Source: Diplolepis rosae (taxonomy: Eukaryota > Arthropoda > Insecta > Hymenoptera > Diplolepididae). From it: a DNA stretch of 64,000 nt. Shown here piece by piece: positions 63,796-64,000 of the stretch. The translations under genes were made by a program, and so were the position numbers. A model generated the notes under the pieces. It was not told where the DNA came from. It was given only the letters and a program-made list of their open reading frames with translations, and did no database searches. Location: assembly GCA_030998225.1 (NCBI GenBank), contig JAPYXD010000686.1, positions 1,674,001 to 1,738,000 on the forward strand, given 5' to 3'. How positions within the stretch are numbered: the first letter of the stretch is position 1; every line of letters begins with the position of its first letter.

Positions 63796-64000
63796 GAATA
63801 CAGTTGAAGATTTTATCATACTTCAGGGGCATATATACCAACATAATAAAAAAAAATTTAACAATAGGACTATCCAAACTTGTGAAATTAAAAAATTCCC
63901 GCTATTTTCTGAACACGCCTCGTACATTTCGTTTCTAAAATTGAACAATGGTAACCAAATTGACACCGATTCAGACCGATTCACCTTTTAAATGGTCTGA
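63796..64000. other. Non-coding end of window
   Basis: AT-rich with no supported feature. Confidence 0.3.

Noticed and set aside
1..64000. CRISPR arrays, operons, bacterial promoters or rRNA
   Set aside because: The window is eukaryotic; no array, rRNA or complete tRNA was seen.

Overview
This is AT-rich eukaryotic DNA, almost certainly arthropod and most likely insect. It is built almost entirely of transposable elements. Ty1/copia, Ty3/gypsy (errantivirus-like), R1-type non-LTR, CACTA (EnSpm), several Tc1/mariner families, MITEs and tandem repeats lie next to and inside one another. I see no confident single-copy host gene. Genes belong to mobile elements, many are broken, and one has a clean exon-intron structure.

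Layout: 1-4.1 kb holds a decayed copia pol (minus strand) cut by a CACTA-like non-autonomous element and by a ~1.7 kb insertion. 4.3-10.1 kb holds dispersed repeats, a MITE with an empty-site copy elsewhere in the window, an interrupted tandem array and a 40-bp-TIR MITE. 10.2-~18.9 kb is a two-gene CACTA transposon: a broken transposase on the minus strand and a divergent, spliced, apparently intact BEN-like gene on the plus strand. 19,064-36,781 is a 17.7 kb LTR provirus ('element A', transcribed on the minus strand). 36.8-40.5 kb holds repeats and an internally deleted Tc1/mariner element. ~40.57-49.7 kb is a decayed relative of the provirus ('element B'). 49.7-54.7 kb holds a coding fragment, a Mos1-like mariner deletion derivative, an R1-type non-LTR fragment and a second mariner. 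55-57.5 kb is repeat and unassigned sequence. 57.6-61.6 kb is a third, ruined gypsy element ('element C'). The last kilobase is a fold-back mariner.

The main discovery is element A. By eye its two 852-bp LTRs are identical, and it is flanked by a 4-bp ATAT duplication. Besides gag, protease-RT-RNase H and integrase it carries, in transcription order, a CARD-domain protein, an envelope glycoprotein resembling those of chuvirus-like viruses, a protein with two double-stranded-RNA-binding domains, a protein with one dsRBD plus a CCHC knuckle, a second F-type envelope protein, two small Cys-rich proteins and a third dsRBD-CCHC protein. Most of these have a splice-acceptor-like sequence just before their ATG, and the LTR holds a strong donor-like sequence. 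This suggests a complex-retrovirus style of alternative splicing. Element B is diverged but keeps the CARD, the double-dsRBD protein, the acceptors and the primer-binding-site layout, so these genes are old and shared parts of the lineage. I infer that the dsRBD proteins counter RNA silencing and the CARD protein interferes with death-fold signalling; neither function is demonstrated by sequence.

Limits: homology calls rest on motif recognition, not searches. Frame breaks in element A (gag, pol/integrase, env1) could be real, programmed or assembly errors. Initiation codons of several reading frames are not ATG.
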